Positions 32,101 to 41,221 are shown, counted from the stretch's first letter. The stretch is 64,000 nt of DNA from Coprococcus phoceensis (GCF_900104635.1 NZ_FNWC01000006.1:124001-188000), one strand, 5' to 3'. The notes: a model not told the origin generated them from the sequence alone. Numbers and translations are program-made.

Positions 32101-32234
32101 CTGTATTTGAAAAATATGAAACTGAAATTGGCGGAGAAGTTTTGGCTACAGAAGTAATCAAAGGAACACCTGGCGGATACAAAAAAGAATGGAACATCAA
32201 CGGTGAAACTATGACTATGGGAGTAGAAAAATAG
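29103..32234 (+). CDS. ileS: Isoleucyl-tRNA synthetase
   Basis: A 1043-residue class I aminoacyl-tRNA synthetase that charges tRNA-Ile and edits mis-activated valine. HIGH occurs as PHIGHVLTR (55-58); the editing domain contains WTTTPWTLPSN; KMSKS occurs as QKMSKSKGN (near residue 597); zinc-type CxxC pairs appear at VPYCPRCG, WECECGHM and IKCPHCGKE. The eukaryote-like/long type (~1040 residues) is common in Clostridia and associated with mupirocin tolerance. I start at ATG 29103 (GGAGGAAGAAG upstream); an upstream open frame from 28872 lies within the T-box leader and is not coding. glgP follows after 12 bases. Confidence 0.97.
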   Translation: MYQKVSTDLKFVDREKKTEKFWADNKIFEKSMENRKEGETYTFYDGPPTANGKPHIGHVLTRVIKDMIPRYRTMKGYMVPRKAGWDTHGLPVELEVEKMLGLDGKEQIEEYGLEPFIAHCKESVWKYKGMWEDFSATVGFWADMENPYVTYHNDFIESEWWALKQIWDKGLLYKGYKIVPYCPRCGTPLSSHEVAQGYKDVKEKSAIVRFKVKDEDAYILAWTTTPWTLPSNVALCVNPDETYVKVKAADGFTYYMAEALLDTVLGNLAEEGTPAYEVLESYVGTDLEGKEYEPLFPFVELNKKAYYVTCDTYVTLTDGTGVVHIAPAFGEDDAQVGRKYDLPFLQLVDEKGEMTAETPWAGTFCKKADPFVLEDLEKRNLLFDAPNFEHSYPHCWRCDTPLIYYARESWFIKMTAVKEDLIRNNNKINWIPESIGKGRFGDWLENVQDWGISRNRYWGTPLNVWECECGHMHSIGSIAELKEMSDNCPDDIELHRPFIDAVTIKCPHCGKEMHRVPEVIDCWFDSGAMPFAQHHYPFENKELFEQQFPANFISEAVDQTRGWFYSLLAISTLIFNEAPYKNVIVLGHVQDENGQKMSKSKGNAVDPFDALETYGADAIRWYFYVNSAPWLPNRFHGKAVVEGQRKFMGTLWNTYAFFVLYAEIDQFDATKYNLEYDKLSVMDKWLLSKLNTLIKTVDDNLANYRIPESARALQDFVDDMSNWYVRRSRERFWAKGMEQDKINAYMTLYTALVTVAKVAAPMIPFMTEDIYQNLVRSIDANAPESIHLCDYPAANEAYIDKDLEANMDEVLKLVVMGRACRNTANIKNRQPIGKMFVKSNVVLPEFYQEIVEEELNVKEMEFTDDVRNFTSYTFKPQMRTVGPKYGKLLGGIKEALANLDGNQAMDELNATEALKLDVNGQEVTLFREDLLIDTAQMEGYVSESDNGITVVLDTNLTEELLEEGFVRELISKIQTMRKEADFEVTDKIKLYYQGTEKAEAVFEKYETEIGGEVLATEVIKGTPGGYKKEWNINGETMTMGVEK

Positions 32235-32246
32235 GAGGTTGTGATT

Positions 32247-34721
32247 ATGTACCGTGAAAAATTTGATAAGGTGGAATTCCAAAAAACTGTAAAAAGCAAT
32301 GTAAAAAGACTGTATCGAAAGACAGTAGAGGAAGCAACACAGCAGCAATTGTTTCAGGCAGTGTCTTATGCTGTAAAAGATGATATCATCGACAGATGGC
32401 TGATGACACAGGAACAATATAAAAAAGATGACCCAAAAACTGTATATTATATGTCTATGGAATTTTTGATGGGAAGAGCTTTGGGTAACAACCTGATCAA
32501 TTTGACTGACTATAAAGAAGTGCAGGAAGCATTGGAGGAGATGGGAATCAATCTGAATGTGATTGAAGATCAAGAACCAGATGCGGCACTTGGAAATGGC
32601 GGACTCGGGCGTCTGGCAGCATGCTTTCTTGACTCACTTGCAACCTTGGGATACGCAGCCTATGGCTGCGGAATCCGCTATCATTACGGTATGTTCAAAC
32701 AAAAAATAGAGAATGGATATCAGGTCGAGACACCGGATAACTGGTTAAAAGAAGGAAATCCATTTGAAATCCGACGTGAAGAATACGCAAAAGAGGTGCG
32801 TTTCGGAGGAAATATCCGTGTGGAAAAAGATCCAAAGACAGGAAAGGATATGTTTATTCAGGAGAATTTTGAGTCTGTCCTTGCGATTCCATACGATATG
32901 CCGATTGTCGGATATAACAATAACCTTGTAAATACACTTCGCATCTGGGATGCGAAGGCAATCACAGACTTCCATTTGGATTCATTTGACCGTGGAGAAT
33001 ATCAAAAAGCTGTAGAGCAGGAGAATCTTGCAAAGACGATTGTAGAGGTACTGTATCCGAATGATAACCATTATGCGGGAAAAGAGCTTCGTCTGAAACA
33101 GCAGTATTTCTTTATCTCTGCAAGTTTGCAGGAAGCCGTTGACAAATATTTGAGAGACCATGATGATATCCATAAGTTCTACGAAAAAGTGACGATTCAG
33201 ATGAATGATACGCATCCTACAGTTGCGGTTGCAGAGCTTATGAGACTGCTTATGGATGAGCATGGACTGGAATGGGATGAAGCGTGGGAGGTTACGACGA
33301 AGACTTGTGCTTACACAAACCATACGATCATGGCAGAAGCGCTTGAAAAATGGCCAATCGACTTGTTCCAGAGACTGCTACCTCGTGTTTACCAGATTGT
33401 GGAAGAGATCAATCGCCGATTTGTAAATGAAATCCGTGCAAAATATCCTGGCAATGAAGATAAAGTACGCAGTATGGCGATTTTATATGATGGACAGGTG
33501 AAGATGGCGCATCTTGCGATCGTAGCAGGATATTCTGTAAACGGTGTGGCAAAACTGCATACAGAGATTTTAAAACATCAGGAACTGAAAGATTTCTATG
33601 AGATGATGCCGGAGAAATTTAACAATAAGACAAACGGTATTACTCAGAGACGTTTCTTGCTGCATGGTAATCCGCTTCTCGCTGACTGGGTTACAGCTCA
33701 TATCGGAAAAGGATGGATCACAGATTTGCAGGAGATGGAAAAACTGAAACCACTTGTGGAAGATGAAAAAGCGAGAAAAGAATTTATGGAGATCAAGTAT
33801 CAAAATAAAGTTCGTCTTGCGAAATATATTTTGGAACACAACGGAATTGAAGTAGATCCGAACTCTATCTTTGATGTTCAGGTGAAGAGACTTCATGAGT
33901 ACAAACGTCAGTTATTGAACATTTTACATGTGATGTATCTGTACAATCAGATCAAAGAGCATCCGGAGATGTCATTCTATCCGAGAACATTTATCTTTGG
34001 CGCAAAAGCGGCGGCTGGATATATACGCGCAAAACAGACGATCAAGCTGATCAATTCTGTCGCAGATGTGATTAATAATGACAGAAGCATCAACGGAAAG
34101 ATTAAAGTTGTGTTTATCGAAGATTACAGAGTATCCAATGCAGAGCTGATCTTCGCGGCAGCAGATGTCAGTGAACAGATTTCTACAGCATCAAAAGAAG
34201 CATCCGGAACCGGAAACATGAAGTTTATGTTAAACGGCGCTCCGACACTTGGAACAATGGACGGCGCAAACGTGGAGATTGTGGAAGAAGTCGGAATGGA
34301 AAATGCATTTATTTTCGGGTTGAGTTCCGATGAAGTTATTAACTATGAGAACAATGGTGGATACAATCCGATTGACATTTACTTTAATGATTGGGATATC
34401 AAACGTGTGGTAGACCAGCTTGTAGACGGAACTTACGGAAACGGTGACAGAGAACTTTACCGAGATCTGTACAACTCTCTGCTGAATACAAACAGCAGCG
34501 ACAGAGCCGACACTTACTTTATCTTGAAAGATTTCAGAAGCTATGCAGAAGCACAGAAACGTGTGGAAGAAGCTTACAGAGATCAGGACAGATGGTCTAA
34601 GATGGCGCTGATCCAGACAGCATCTTGTGGTAAGTTTACATCAGACAGAACAATTCAGGAATATGTAGATGATATTTGGAAACTGGATAAAGTCACAGTG
34701 GAAGTGACAGATGTAGAATAA
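32247..34721 (+). CDS. glgP: Glycogen/alpha-glucan phosphorylase
   Basis: An 824-residue cytosolic PLP-dependent phosphorylase releasing glucose-1-phosphate from glycogen, starch or maltodextrins. The PLP-lysine motif EASGTGNMKFMLNG is present (K at about 659), as are the active-site loop GNGGLGRLAACFLDS, MNDTHPTVAVAELMR and VFIEDYRVSNAE. The length equals that of E. coli GlgP/MalP. ATG 32247 is chosen (AGGAGG upstream) over GTG 32241. It follows ileS by 12 bases without a terminator, so it is probably co-transcribed under the T-box, an odd pairing of amino-acid sensing and carbon storage. Confidence 0.96.
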   Translation: MYREKFDKVEFQKTVKSNVKRLYRKTVEEATQQQLFQAVSYAVKDDIIDRWLMTQEQYKKDDPKTVYYMSMEFLMGRALGNNLINLTDYKEVQEALEEMGINLNVIEDQEPDAALGNGGLGRLAACFLDSLATLGYAAYGCGIRYHYGMFKQKIENGYQVETPDNWLKEGNPFEIRREEYAKEVRFGGNIRVEKDPKTGKDMFIQENFESVLAIPYDMPIVGYNNNLVNTLRIWDAKAITDFHLDSFDRGEYQKAVEQENLAKTIVEVLYPNDNHYAGKELRLKQQYFFISASLQEAVDKYLRDHDDIHKFYEKVTIQMNDTHPTVAVAELMRLLMDEHGLEWDEAWEVTTKTCAYTNHTIMAEALEKWPIDLFQRLLPRVYQIVEEINRRFVNEIRAKYPGNEDKVRSMAILYDGQVKMAHLAIVAGYSVNGVAKLHTEILKHQELKDFYEMMPEKFNNKTNGITQRRFLLHGNPLLADWVTAHIGKGWITDLQEMEKLKPLVEDEKARKEFMEIKYQNKVRLAKYILEHNGIEVDPNSIFDVQVKRLHEYKRQLLNILHVMYLYNQIKEHPEMSFYPRTFIFGAKAAAGYIRAKQTIKLINSVADVINNDRSINGKIKVVFIEDYRVSNAELIFAAADVSEQISTASKEASGTGNMKFMLNGAPTLGTMDGANVEIVEEVGMENAFIFGLSSDEVINYENNGGYNPIDIYFNDWDIKRVVDQLVDGTYGNGDRELYRDLYNSLLNTNSSDRADTYFILKDFRSYAEAQKRVEEAYRDQDRWSKMALIQTASCGKFTSDRTIQEYVDDIWKLDKVTVEVTDVE

Positions 34722-34736
34722 TAGAAAAGTTGAAAG

Positions 34737-34788
34737 AAAAAGATTTTGAATCGGTGGGGAAAACTACCGGTTTGAAATCTTTTTTTGT
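34737..34788 (+). terminator. Intrinsic terminator of ileS-glgP
   Basis: AAAGATTTTGAATCGGT pairs imperfectly with ACCGGTTTGAAATCTTT, followed by a T run (about 34780-34786). Confidence 0.85.
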
Positions 34789-34804
34789 GGAAAACTAATT
34801 GTGT

Positions 34805-34839
34805 AAACTCTCACTTCAAATTACTTTGAAGTGAGTTTG
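34805..34839. repeat. Hairpin in the gap before the GH20 gene
   Basis: TCACTTCAAA (about 34812-34821) and TTTGAAGTGA (34826-34835) form a 10-bp stem over a four-base loop. No U tract. Function unknown. The remainder of the gap from 34840 to 34978 is AT-rich and featureless. Confidence 0.5.
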
Positions 34840-34978
34840 AAGTTGACTTTTGGTTAGGAATTGGCTTATTTTTGTATTTCAGCGAAATTCATTGCTTTTA
34901 ACACATCTAATAATAATTGTACATATTGACCAAAAGAAAATAAAAACGAAAAAAATAATAGAAAAATCAGACAATCCT

Positions 34979-34987
34979 TGATATAAT
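34979..34987 (+). promoter_or_regulatory. Extended -10 promoter of the GH20 gene
   Basis: TGATATAAT (34979-34987), with a weak -35. Transcription starting near 34994 would place the RAT about 18 bases into the leader. Confidence 0.65.
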
Positions 34988-35011
34988 GGAATTAATTGAG
35001 ACAGGCAGATA

Positions 35012-35040
35012 GGATTGTTACTATTGAATTAGGCAAGACC
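35012..35040 (+). promoter_or_regulatory. Ribonucleic antiterminator (RAT) of BglG/LicT/SacY type
   Basis: The 29-base element starts GGATTGTTACTATTG and ends TTAGGCAAGACC. The invariant parts of known RATs, GGATTGTTAC on the 5' side and GGCAARACC on the 3' side, are both present at the right distance, and the 3' end (AAGACC) overlaps the 5' stem of the terminator at 35035-35082. A phosphorylation-controlled BglG-family protein bound here would block termination. No such regulator is encoded in the window. Confidence 0.85.
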
Positions 35041-35082
35041 AGGGTAGACTTTGAATGAGAGAGGGATACTTTGGTCTTTTTT
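35035..35082 (+). terminator. Leader terminator controlled by the RAT
   Basis: AAGACCA (35035-35041) pairs with TGGTCTT (35072-35078), followed by TTTT. Its 5' arm is shared with the RAT, the classic mutually exclusive arrangement. It precedes the GH20 start codon by about 40 bases. Confidence 0.82.
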
Positions 35083-35122
35083 AGCAATTCTGTGTAGAAA
35101 AGGAAAGGAGATAAAGAGGAGA

Positions 35123-38100
35123 ATGAAAAAGAAACAGGTTGTAAGTGGATTGCTGGCAACGGTTATGATAGCAAATATCGCTTTGGTTGATATGGGACCG
35201 GTACAGGCAGCAGAGAACTTAAATCTCGCAAAAGGATGCAATGTGACGGCGAGTAGTTATGAGGTGAGTGATCAGATTGATACATCGCCAGCAAAAGCTG
35301 TGGATGGTGATATGGCTACCCGTTGGGGAACTGCACAGAACAAGGCAGATAATGAATGGATTGAAATTGATTTGGACGGTGAGAAGACAGTACGCCAGAT
35401 TAATATTAATTTTGAGAGAACAGATGAAGCACAGAATATCTTAAGCTATAAAATTGAATTAGAAGAAAACGGAAAATATACAGAGGTTTATAAAAAGACT
35501 GCCAAGGCAAAACAAAAAGAAGTGATTCAATTAGATAAGAATCATAAAGCGACAAAAGTAAAAGTAACTGTACTTTCGGCAGACCAGGGAACAATCAACT
35601 GGAAGAATGTAGGAATCAATGAGATTGAGGTGTACAGTGAGTTGGTGGAGGTTGCAGATGCGACTCCAAATAAAAATCATATGGCGAATGCGACTGTTAC
35701 GGCTTCCAGTGTGGAGAAAAATACACAATTTACCGCAGATAAAGTAAAAGACGGCAAGACTGATAAGGCGAATCGTTGGGCGAGTGACTACGAGACACCG
35801 ACAACCAATATTTGGTTAAATTCCAAATTTGCAGGACTGACTTCTGTGAAAGAGATTAAGATTCACTTTTTGGAAAGAGATGTGGCGCCGCAGCCATCTA
35901 ATGTAAAAAGCTTTGATATAAAATATATAGATAAAAATGGTGAAGAGAAGACTGCGAAGAGTTTTACAAATACAAAGCAGGGAGAAGGATATAAAAACGA
36001 AGTTGTCATTCGACTGGACCAGCCGATTGAGGCAAAAGAACTGAAGCTTTGTAATTTTGTTGCGGAAGCAGCAGAATGGAATAATATCGGAATTTTGGAG
36101 ATGGAGGTGTATTCCAACGATCAGGCAGAGCAGGGAGCGACTCTGGATTCGGTAGTAGAAGCTATTGAAGCTGAGAGTAAGACAATTGCGGCAGATGTAG
36201 ATACACTTGAGATGCCTGTAGTTCCGGCTGGTTTTTCGGTAAAACTAAACGGAGCAGATTTTGAGCAGATTATTGGGGATAATGGGAAAATCGTACATCC
36301 GTTGACGGACAAGACTGTAAAGGTATCTTATGTTGTAACAGAGACTGCAACAGGAAAAGGGAAAGAAACGAAAGATGTTGATTATATTGTCAAAGGAACA
36401 AAGACTCAGGCAGATGGTAAGAATGCCAAACCAACTGTAATTCCGGAGATTCAGGAGTGGTATTCGGACTCGACGGAGAAGATAGCGGTATCTTCCCTAA
36501 AGACAGTTACCTATACAGATGATAAATTAAAAGATGTTGTAGATGAGTTTGTAAGTGATTATGAGGATTTCACGGGAATCAAGCTGACAGCGAAAAAAGG
36601 CGGGGCTGAGGCGAATGCATTCAACTTTGAGCTGAAAGCGCCGGATGAGCTTCTCGGAGAAGAAGGATATACGATGGATATTCAAAAAGACCGTATCAAT
36701 GTTGCATCTGTTGACACCACAGGTAACATGTATGGCATGCAGACAATCCTTCAGATGTATAAAGAAAACAATGAGAGATACAATGTTGGGCAGATGCGTG
36801 ATTATCCTCGTTTTGAGACGCGTGGATTCTTGTTTGACGTTGCTCGTAAGCCGGTTTCTTTGGAGATGATGAAAGAAGTTACAAGAACGATGCGCTATTA
36901 TAAAATGAACGATTTCCAGGCACATTTGTCAGATAACTACATTTTCCTGGAGGATTACGGAAAGGGCGCTCAGGAAAATGAGGCATTTAAAGCTTATGAG
37001 GCCTTCCGTCTGGAATCCGGACTTTCTAATGAAAAAGGGGAGACACCTACAGCGAAAGACTACTCGATCTCTAAGAAAGATTTCAGACAATTTATTCAGG
37101 ACGAGAGAGCTCTTGGCATGAATATTGTTCCTGAGATTGACGTGCCGGCACATGCAACTTCATTTACAAAGATATGGCCGGATCTGATGGTAAAAAATAA
37201 AGTTTCGTCTTTAAATGCAAACAGACCACTGGTAGATCATCTTGACGTTTCTAAGACAGAGACAAAAGAAAAAATCAAAGAAATTTTTGATGATTATACA
37301 AAGGGTGACAATCCAACATTTGATAGTGAGACAACCGTACATATCGGTGCAGACGAATTTTTGGCAGATTACAAAGCGTACCGCGGATTTGTAAATGATC
37401 TGGTTCCTCATGTAAAAGAGACAAATACAGTGCGTATGTGGGGCGGCCTTACATGGATCAAAGATAATCCGGTGACAGAGATTGATAAAGAAGCTATTGA
37501 AAATGTGGAGATGAATCTTTGGTCAGCCGACTGGGCAGATGGAATCGAAATGTACAATATGGGATATGATCTCATCAACACAATTGATAATTTTGGCTAC
37601 ATGGTTCCAGATGGAAGTAAAGCACGTGCAAATGCGTATGGAGATTTGTTAAATGTAGAGCGAATTTTTAATGAGTTTGAGGCAAATAAAGTAAGAGTAA
37701 AAGGCGGAGCATACAAGTATGTTCCGGCGGGCGATGACCAGATGCTCGGGGCAGCATTTGCACTTTGGAGCGATAACATTGACAAGAGAGCGTCCGGATT
37801 AAGCGAATCTGATTTATACTGGCGTTTCTTTGATGCACTTCCATTTTATGCGGAGAAGACATGGGCTGCAACTGGTAAGGAAAAAGGAAGTGCAGATGCG
37901 CTTGCAAAATTAGCAACCGATAAAGGAACAGGACCGAATACAAATCCTTATTATCAGGAAGACAAAAAAGGTGAAAATTACGAAAGCTATGATTTCGAAG
38001 ATGGCTTAAAAGACGGTTCGGAGAACAAACGTGATCTGAAAGAAGGAAAGAATGCGGAAGTAAAAGAAAACGCATTGGTATTAAAAGATGGCGAAAGTTA

Positions 38101-40246
38101 TGTGACATCACCGATTGAAGAGCTTGGAAATGGAAACCAATTGTCATTTGACATTAAGTTGGAAGAGCCGGCAAAACCGGGTGATATCTTATTTGAGTCT
38201 GACGCGGCATATGGAACACACGATATCCGAATTATGGAAGATGGCAAATTAGGATTTACAAGAGAGCTTTACAATTACTATTTTGACTATGAGCTTCCGG
38301 TAGGAAAGAATGTAACTATTACAATCACAACCGATCAGCAGAAGACAAGTCTGTATGTAAATGGCGAGTTTGTTGCGGATGCAAAAGGAAAATTCATTCA
38401 CAATGACATGGTGAAAAAAGAGAATATTACCAATGCCACATTTGCACTGCCGCTGGAAAGAATCGGTTCTAAGACAGAGACAGTCTCTGCGGTGATTGAT
38501 AATGTAGTTGTATCAGCAAAAGAACCGGAACAGGATATTTATAATAAAGCGGCTTGGACCGGAACAGCAGAGTCAGAGACTCCGACTTCACAAGGTGGTG
38601 GAAAAGAAGGTGTCATAGGCATGGCATTTGATAACAGTTCTTCTACACACTGGCACTCTGACTGGTCTCAGGCTACAAAAGACAAAGTTCCGACAAGTGC
38701 CGGAGCAGCCGGAACAGGTAAAGGTGCAGATGGAAGTATCTGGGCAGAAGTTAAATTTGATAAAGGATATGAAATTAATCAAGTGTTATTTGCTCCACGT
38801 CAGGACACGAACAGTGGTCAGGTAACAAAGGCGTCTCTTTATATTCAGACTGAAAAGGACGGAAAATGGGTAGAGGTTGCAAAAGATAAGACATTTGCGG
38901 CTGACAAATCAGAGAAAGCATTTACGTTCGACAAACAAATGGTATACGGATTCAAGTTTGTTGCAACTCAGTCAAATGATGGCTGGGTAACCGTATCTGA
39001 ATTCAATATTGCAGATAAAAAAGTAACCGATAAGATTTATACCGTATATGTGGAAGCAGAAACAGGTGGAAAAGTAAGCGGTGGTAAAGATGTGTCAGCA
39101 GGAGAATCTGTGACGGTTACAGCGACACCGGATAAAGGGTACGCATTTGAGGGATGGTATCGTCCAAACGGCGAGAAAGTATCTGAAAAAGCAGAGTATA
39201 CGTTCAAGGTGAATGGAAATACAGCTTTGATTGCGAAGTTTGAAAAGACTGGTGAGACAGAAGACAAAAACATCACAGATGTGGAAAAACTAGATGATAT
39301 TACCGTTGTACAGGGAACTGCATTTGAAGATTTGGATCTGCCGGAAAAAGTATCTGTCACATATGGAAAGAACGAGACAGCAGAAGTAGATGTGACATGG
39401 GAGAAAGGAACTTACAATGCACAGGAATGTAAGACATATGTATTGGAAGGCGCTTTAACTCTACCGGAAGGAATTGCGAATCCAGATGGATTGAAAGCGA
39501 TAGTCAAGGTTACAGTGGAAGAAAAAGAGACACCGGTTAAGAAGTATACGGTCTCTGTAAATGTAAAAGATAGTGAAAAAGCGATGGGAACTGTCTCTAT
39601 GGACAAAGAAGATGGTGTCTATGAAGATGGCATGAATGCGACTGTGACAGCGACAGCAAATGAAGGATATGAGTTTGTAAACTGGACAGATACAGACGGA
39701 AAAGAAGTAAGTAGTTCCAATCCATATACATTTGCAGTGACAGCAAACACAACACTGACAGCAAACTTTAAGAAAATGGATGTGAAACCGGAAGCTCCGA
39801 CAGCGCAGGATATCTTAGATGAAATTATTGCAGGACAGAAAGTACCGACAGTGATTACAAAGGGAGAGACAGAACTTGTTCTTCCGAAAGTCCCAGAAGG
39901 CTATAAGATCCAGATTACAAAAGTAAATCCGGAAGGTATTATCGCATTAGATGGAACAGTGACAACGCCGAAGAAGGACACAGATGTTATCGTGACAATC
40001 TCTGTGACAGATCCAGAAGGCAAGACAGCGAGTGCAGATTTTACAGTGAAAGTAAAAGGAAAGAACGAGCCTGGAAAAGAAGATCCAAAGGATCCTCAGA
40101 ATCCTTCAAAAGGTGATACAAATAAGAAAGATCCTTCTCAGGACAAAAAACCGGTGAAGACAGGAGATGCAACAGCGGCAGCTGGCTGGATGCTTGCGAT
40201 GACAGCAGCAGGTGCAGTGGTACTTGTAAGAAAAAGAAACTCATAA
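35123..40246 (+). CDS. Cell-wall-anchored GH20 beta-N-acetylhexosaminidase, multidomain
   Basis: A 1707-residue surface enzyme predicted to release terminal GlcNAc/GalNAc (or lacto-N-biose) from mucin, milk or other glycans. Order: signal peptide (1-29, ending VQA); two F5/8-type C (CBM32-like) domains (about 33-165 and 180-335); GH20 N-terminal domain (about 450-560); GH20 barrel (about 570-900) with catalytic D744-E745 in HIGADEFLADY and the upstream IVPEIDVPAHATS; a LamG-like domain (about 940-1110); another F5/8 C domain (about 1120-1270); two InlB/Listeria-Bacteroides-type repeats (GYAFEGWYRPNG, GYEFVNWTDTDG) around an Ig-like domain; sorting signal PVKTGD, helix and RKRNS. ATG 35123 follows AGAGGAG. 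The RAT/terminator leader implies induction by a sugar through PTS-linked antitermination. Confidence 0.93.
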   Translation: MKKKQVVSGLLATVMIANIALVDMGPVQAAENLNLAKGCNVTASSYEVSDQIDTSPAKAVDGDMATRWGTAQNKADNEWIEIDLDGEKTVRQININFERTDEAQNILSYKIELEENGKYTEVYKKTAKAKQKEVIQLDKNHKATKVKVTVLSADQGTINWKNVGINEIEVYSELVEVADATPNKNHMANATVTASSVEKNTQFTADKVKDGKTDKANRWASDYETPTTNIWLNSKFAGLTSVKEIKIHFLERDVAPQPSNVKSFDIKYIDKNGEEKTAKSFTNTKQGEGYKNEVVIRLDQPIEAKELKLCNFVAEAAEWNNIGILEMEVYSNDQAEQGATLDSVVEAIEAESKTIAADVDTLEMPVVPAGFSVKLNGADFEQIIGDNGKIVHPLTDKTVKVSYVVTETATGKGKETKDVDYIVKGTKTQADGKNAKPTVIPEIQEWYSDSTEKIAVSSLKTVTYTDDKLKDVVDEFVSDYEDFTGIKLTAKKGGAEANAFNFELKAPDELLGEEGYTMDIQKDRINVASVDTTGNMYGMQTILQMYKENNERYNVGQMRDYPRFETRGFLFDVARKPVSLEMMKEVTRTMRYYKMNDFQAHLSDNYIFLEDYGKGAQENEAFKAYEAFRLESGLSNEKGETPTAKDYSISKKDFRQFIQDERALGMNIVPEIDVPAHATSFTKIWPDLMVKNKVSSLNANRPLVDHLDVSKTETKEKIKEIFDDYTKGDNPTFDSETTVHIGADEFLADYKAYRGFVNDLVPHVKETNTVRMWGGLTWIKDNPVTEIDKEAIENVEMNLWSADWADGIEMYNMGYDLINTIDNFGYMVPDGSKARANAYGDLLNVERIFNEFEANKVRVKGGAYKYVPAGDDQMLGAAFALWSDNIDKRASGLSESDLYWRFFDALPFYAEKTWAATGKEKGSADALAKLATDKGTGPNTNPYYQEDKKGENYESYDFEDGLKDGSENKRDLKEGKNAEVKENALVLKDGESYVTSPIEELGNGNQLSFDIKLEEPAKPGDILFESDAAYGTHDIRIMEDGKLGFTRELYNYYFDYELPVGKNVTITITTDQQKTSLYVNGEFVADAKGKFIHNDMVKKENITNATFALPLERIGSKTETVSAVIDNVVVSAKEPEQDIYNKAAWTGTAESETPTSQGGGKEGVIGMAFDNSSSTHWHSDWSQATKDKVPTSAGAAGTGKGADGSIWAEVKFDKGYEINQVLFAPRQDTNSGQVTKASLYIQTEKDGKWVEVAKDKTFAADKSEKAFTFDKQMVYGFKFVATQSNDGWVTVSEFNIADKKVTDKIYTVYVEAETGGKVSGGKDVSAGESVTVTATPDKGYAFEGWYRPNGEKVSEKAEYTFKVNGNTALIAKFEKTGETEDKNITDVEKLDDITVVQGTAFEDLDLPEKVSVTYGKNETAEVDVTWEKGTYNAQECKTYVLEGALTLPEGIANPDGLKAIVKVTVEEKETPVKKYTVSVNVKDSEKAMGTVSMDKEDGVYEDGMNATVTATANEGYEFVNWTDTDGKEVSSSNPYTFAVTANTTLTANFKKMDVKPEAPTAQDILDEIIAGQKVPTVITKGETELVLPKVPEGYKIQITKVNPEGIIALDGTVTTPKKDTDVIVTISVTDPEGKTASADFTVKVKGKNEPGKEDPKDPQNPSKGDTNKKDPSQDKKPVKTGDATAAAGWMLAMTAAGAVVLVRKRNS

Positions 40247-40253
40247 AAGAGAT

Positions 40254-40289
40254 AAGCCTCTCATACAATAAAGTATGGGAGGCTTGTTT
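40254..40289 (+). terminator. Terminator after the GH20 gene
   Basis: AAGCCTCTCATAC (40254-40266) pairs with GTATGGGAGGCTT (40273-40285), followed by GTTTG. The next gene starts only 2 bases on, so read-through may matter. Confidence 0.75.
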
Positions 40290-40291
40290 GT

Positions 40292-41179
40292 ATGAAACGG
40301 AAAATAAAAAAAATATGCGCGGTATTTGTGATTATTGTATTATTGCCATATATTATTACCATATTTATGAATGGGAAAAGCATAGAGGCAAATCAAGACG
40401 GAAAAAATGGTTATATTAAAGTAAAAACGGAGTCTGGAACAAAAGAGGTTCCGTTGAAAGAGTACTGTATTGGAACGCTGGCAAAAGAGATTTCAGTTGA
40501 TTTTGAAGAGGAGGCATTGAAAGCACAGGCTGTCATTGTTCGGACAACTATCTATAAAAAAATTGAGGAACAAGGAGAGAGAGCAGTTATGACGGAGCGC
40601 TTTTTTACGAAATCTGATATGAAAAATCAATGGGGCAGGAGTGCATTTCAGAAAAATTATAAAAAACTGGAGCGTGTTTGGAATGAGACCGATGGACAAG
40701 TTGTGATGTACAATGGCCAACTGGCAATGGTGCCGTTCCATCAGTTAAGCAATGGAAAAACTCGAATTGGCAAAGAAGTACTTGGGACGGATGAGTATCC
40801 GTATCTGCAGATGAAGGAGTGTCCGAAGGATGTGGAAGCGGACGGGCAGATGGAAAGTAAGCTCATCAAAGCAGCGGGAGCGCAAATTACTTCTCAGGAC
40901 AGCGCCGGATATGTGACCGGAGTAAAAGTGGGCGAGGAGACTTTGAACGGAGAAACCTTTCGGGATACATATGGATTGTTGTCCAGCTGCTTTGAACTGC
41001 AGGAGTTTGAGGGAAAGATGCGTGTGACGACAAAAGGAATTGGTCATGGACTCGGGATGAGCCAAAATACGGCAAATGAGATGGCAAAAGAAGGTAAAAA
41101 ATACGATGAAATTTTGCAGTATTTCTACGAGGGAACAGAAATGAAAGAGGTCGCGGAAATTTTGTTGAATGTAGAATAA
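40292..41179 (+). CDS. spoIID: SpoIID/LytB-domain protein (stage II sporulation protein D)
   Basis: A 295-residue membrane-anchored protein; SpoIID is a lytic transglycosylase needed for engulfment during sporulation. N-terminal signal anchor (8-27); SpoIID domain about 45-285, with the conserved VPLKEYCIGTLAKEIS, FEEEALKAQAVIVRTT (the catalytic Glu is expected in this region), FHQLSNGKTRIGKEV and the C-terminal GIGHGLGMSQNTANEMAKEG. In most spore formers the family motif is HSTSGG; here it is HQLSNG, a notable substitution. It sits just before a SpoIIQ-like gene, matching its engulfment role. Confidence 0.9.
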   Translation: MKRKIKKICAVFVIIVLLPYIITIFMNGKSIEANQDGKNGYIKVKTESGTKEVPLKEYCIGTLAKEISVDFEEEALKAQAVIVRTTIYKKIEEQGERAVMTERFFTKSDMKNQWGRSAFQKNYKKLERVWNETDGQVVMYNGQLAMVPFHQLSNGKTRIGKEVLGTDEYPYLQMKECPKDVEADGQMESKLIKAAGAQITSQDSAGYVTGVKVGEETLNGETFRDTYGLLSSCFELQEFEGKMRVTTKGIGHGLGMSQNTANEMAKEGKKYDEILQYFYEGTEMKEVAEILLNVE

Positions 41180-41221
41180 GCGTATCATTTTCTGGCAAAA
41201 ATATAGTCAGAGGTGATAAAT

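Noticed and set aside
37668..38147. 159-codon minus-strand open frame
   Set aside because: Antisense shadow within the GH20 gene, with composition typical of a reversed reading.
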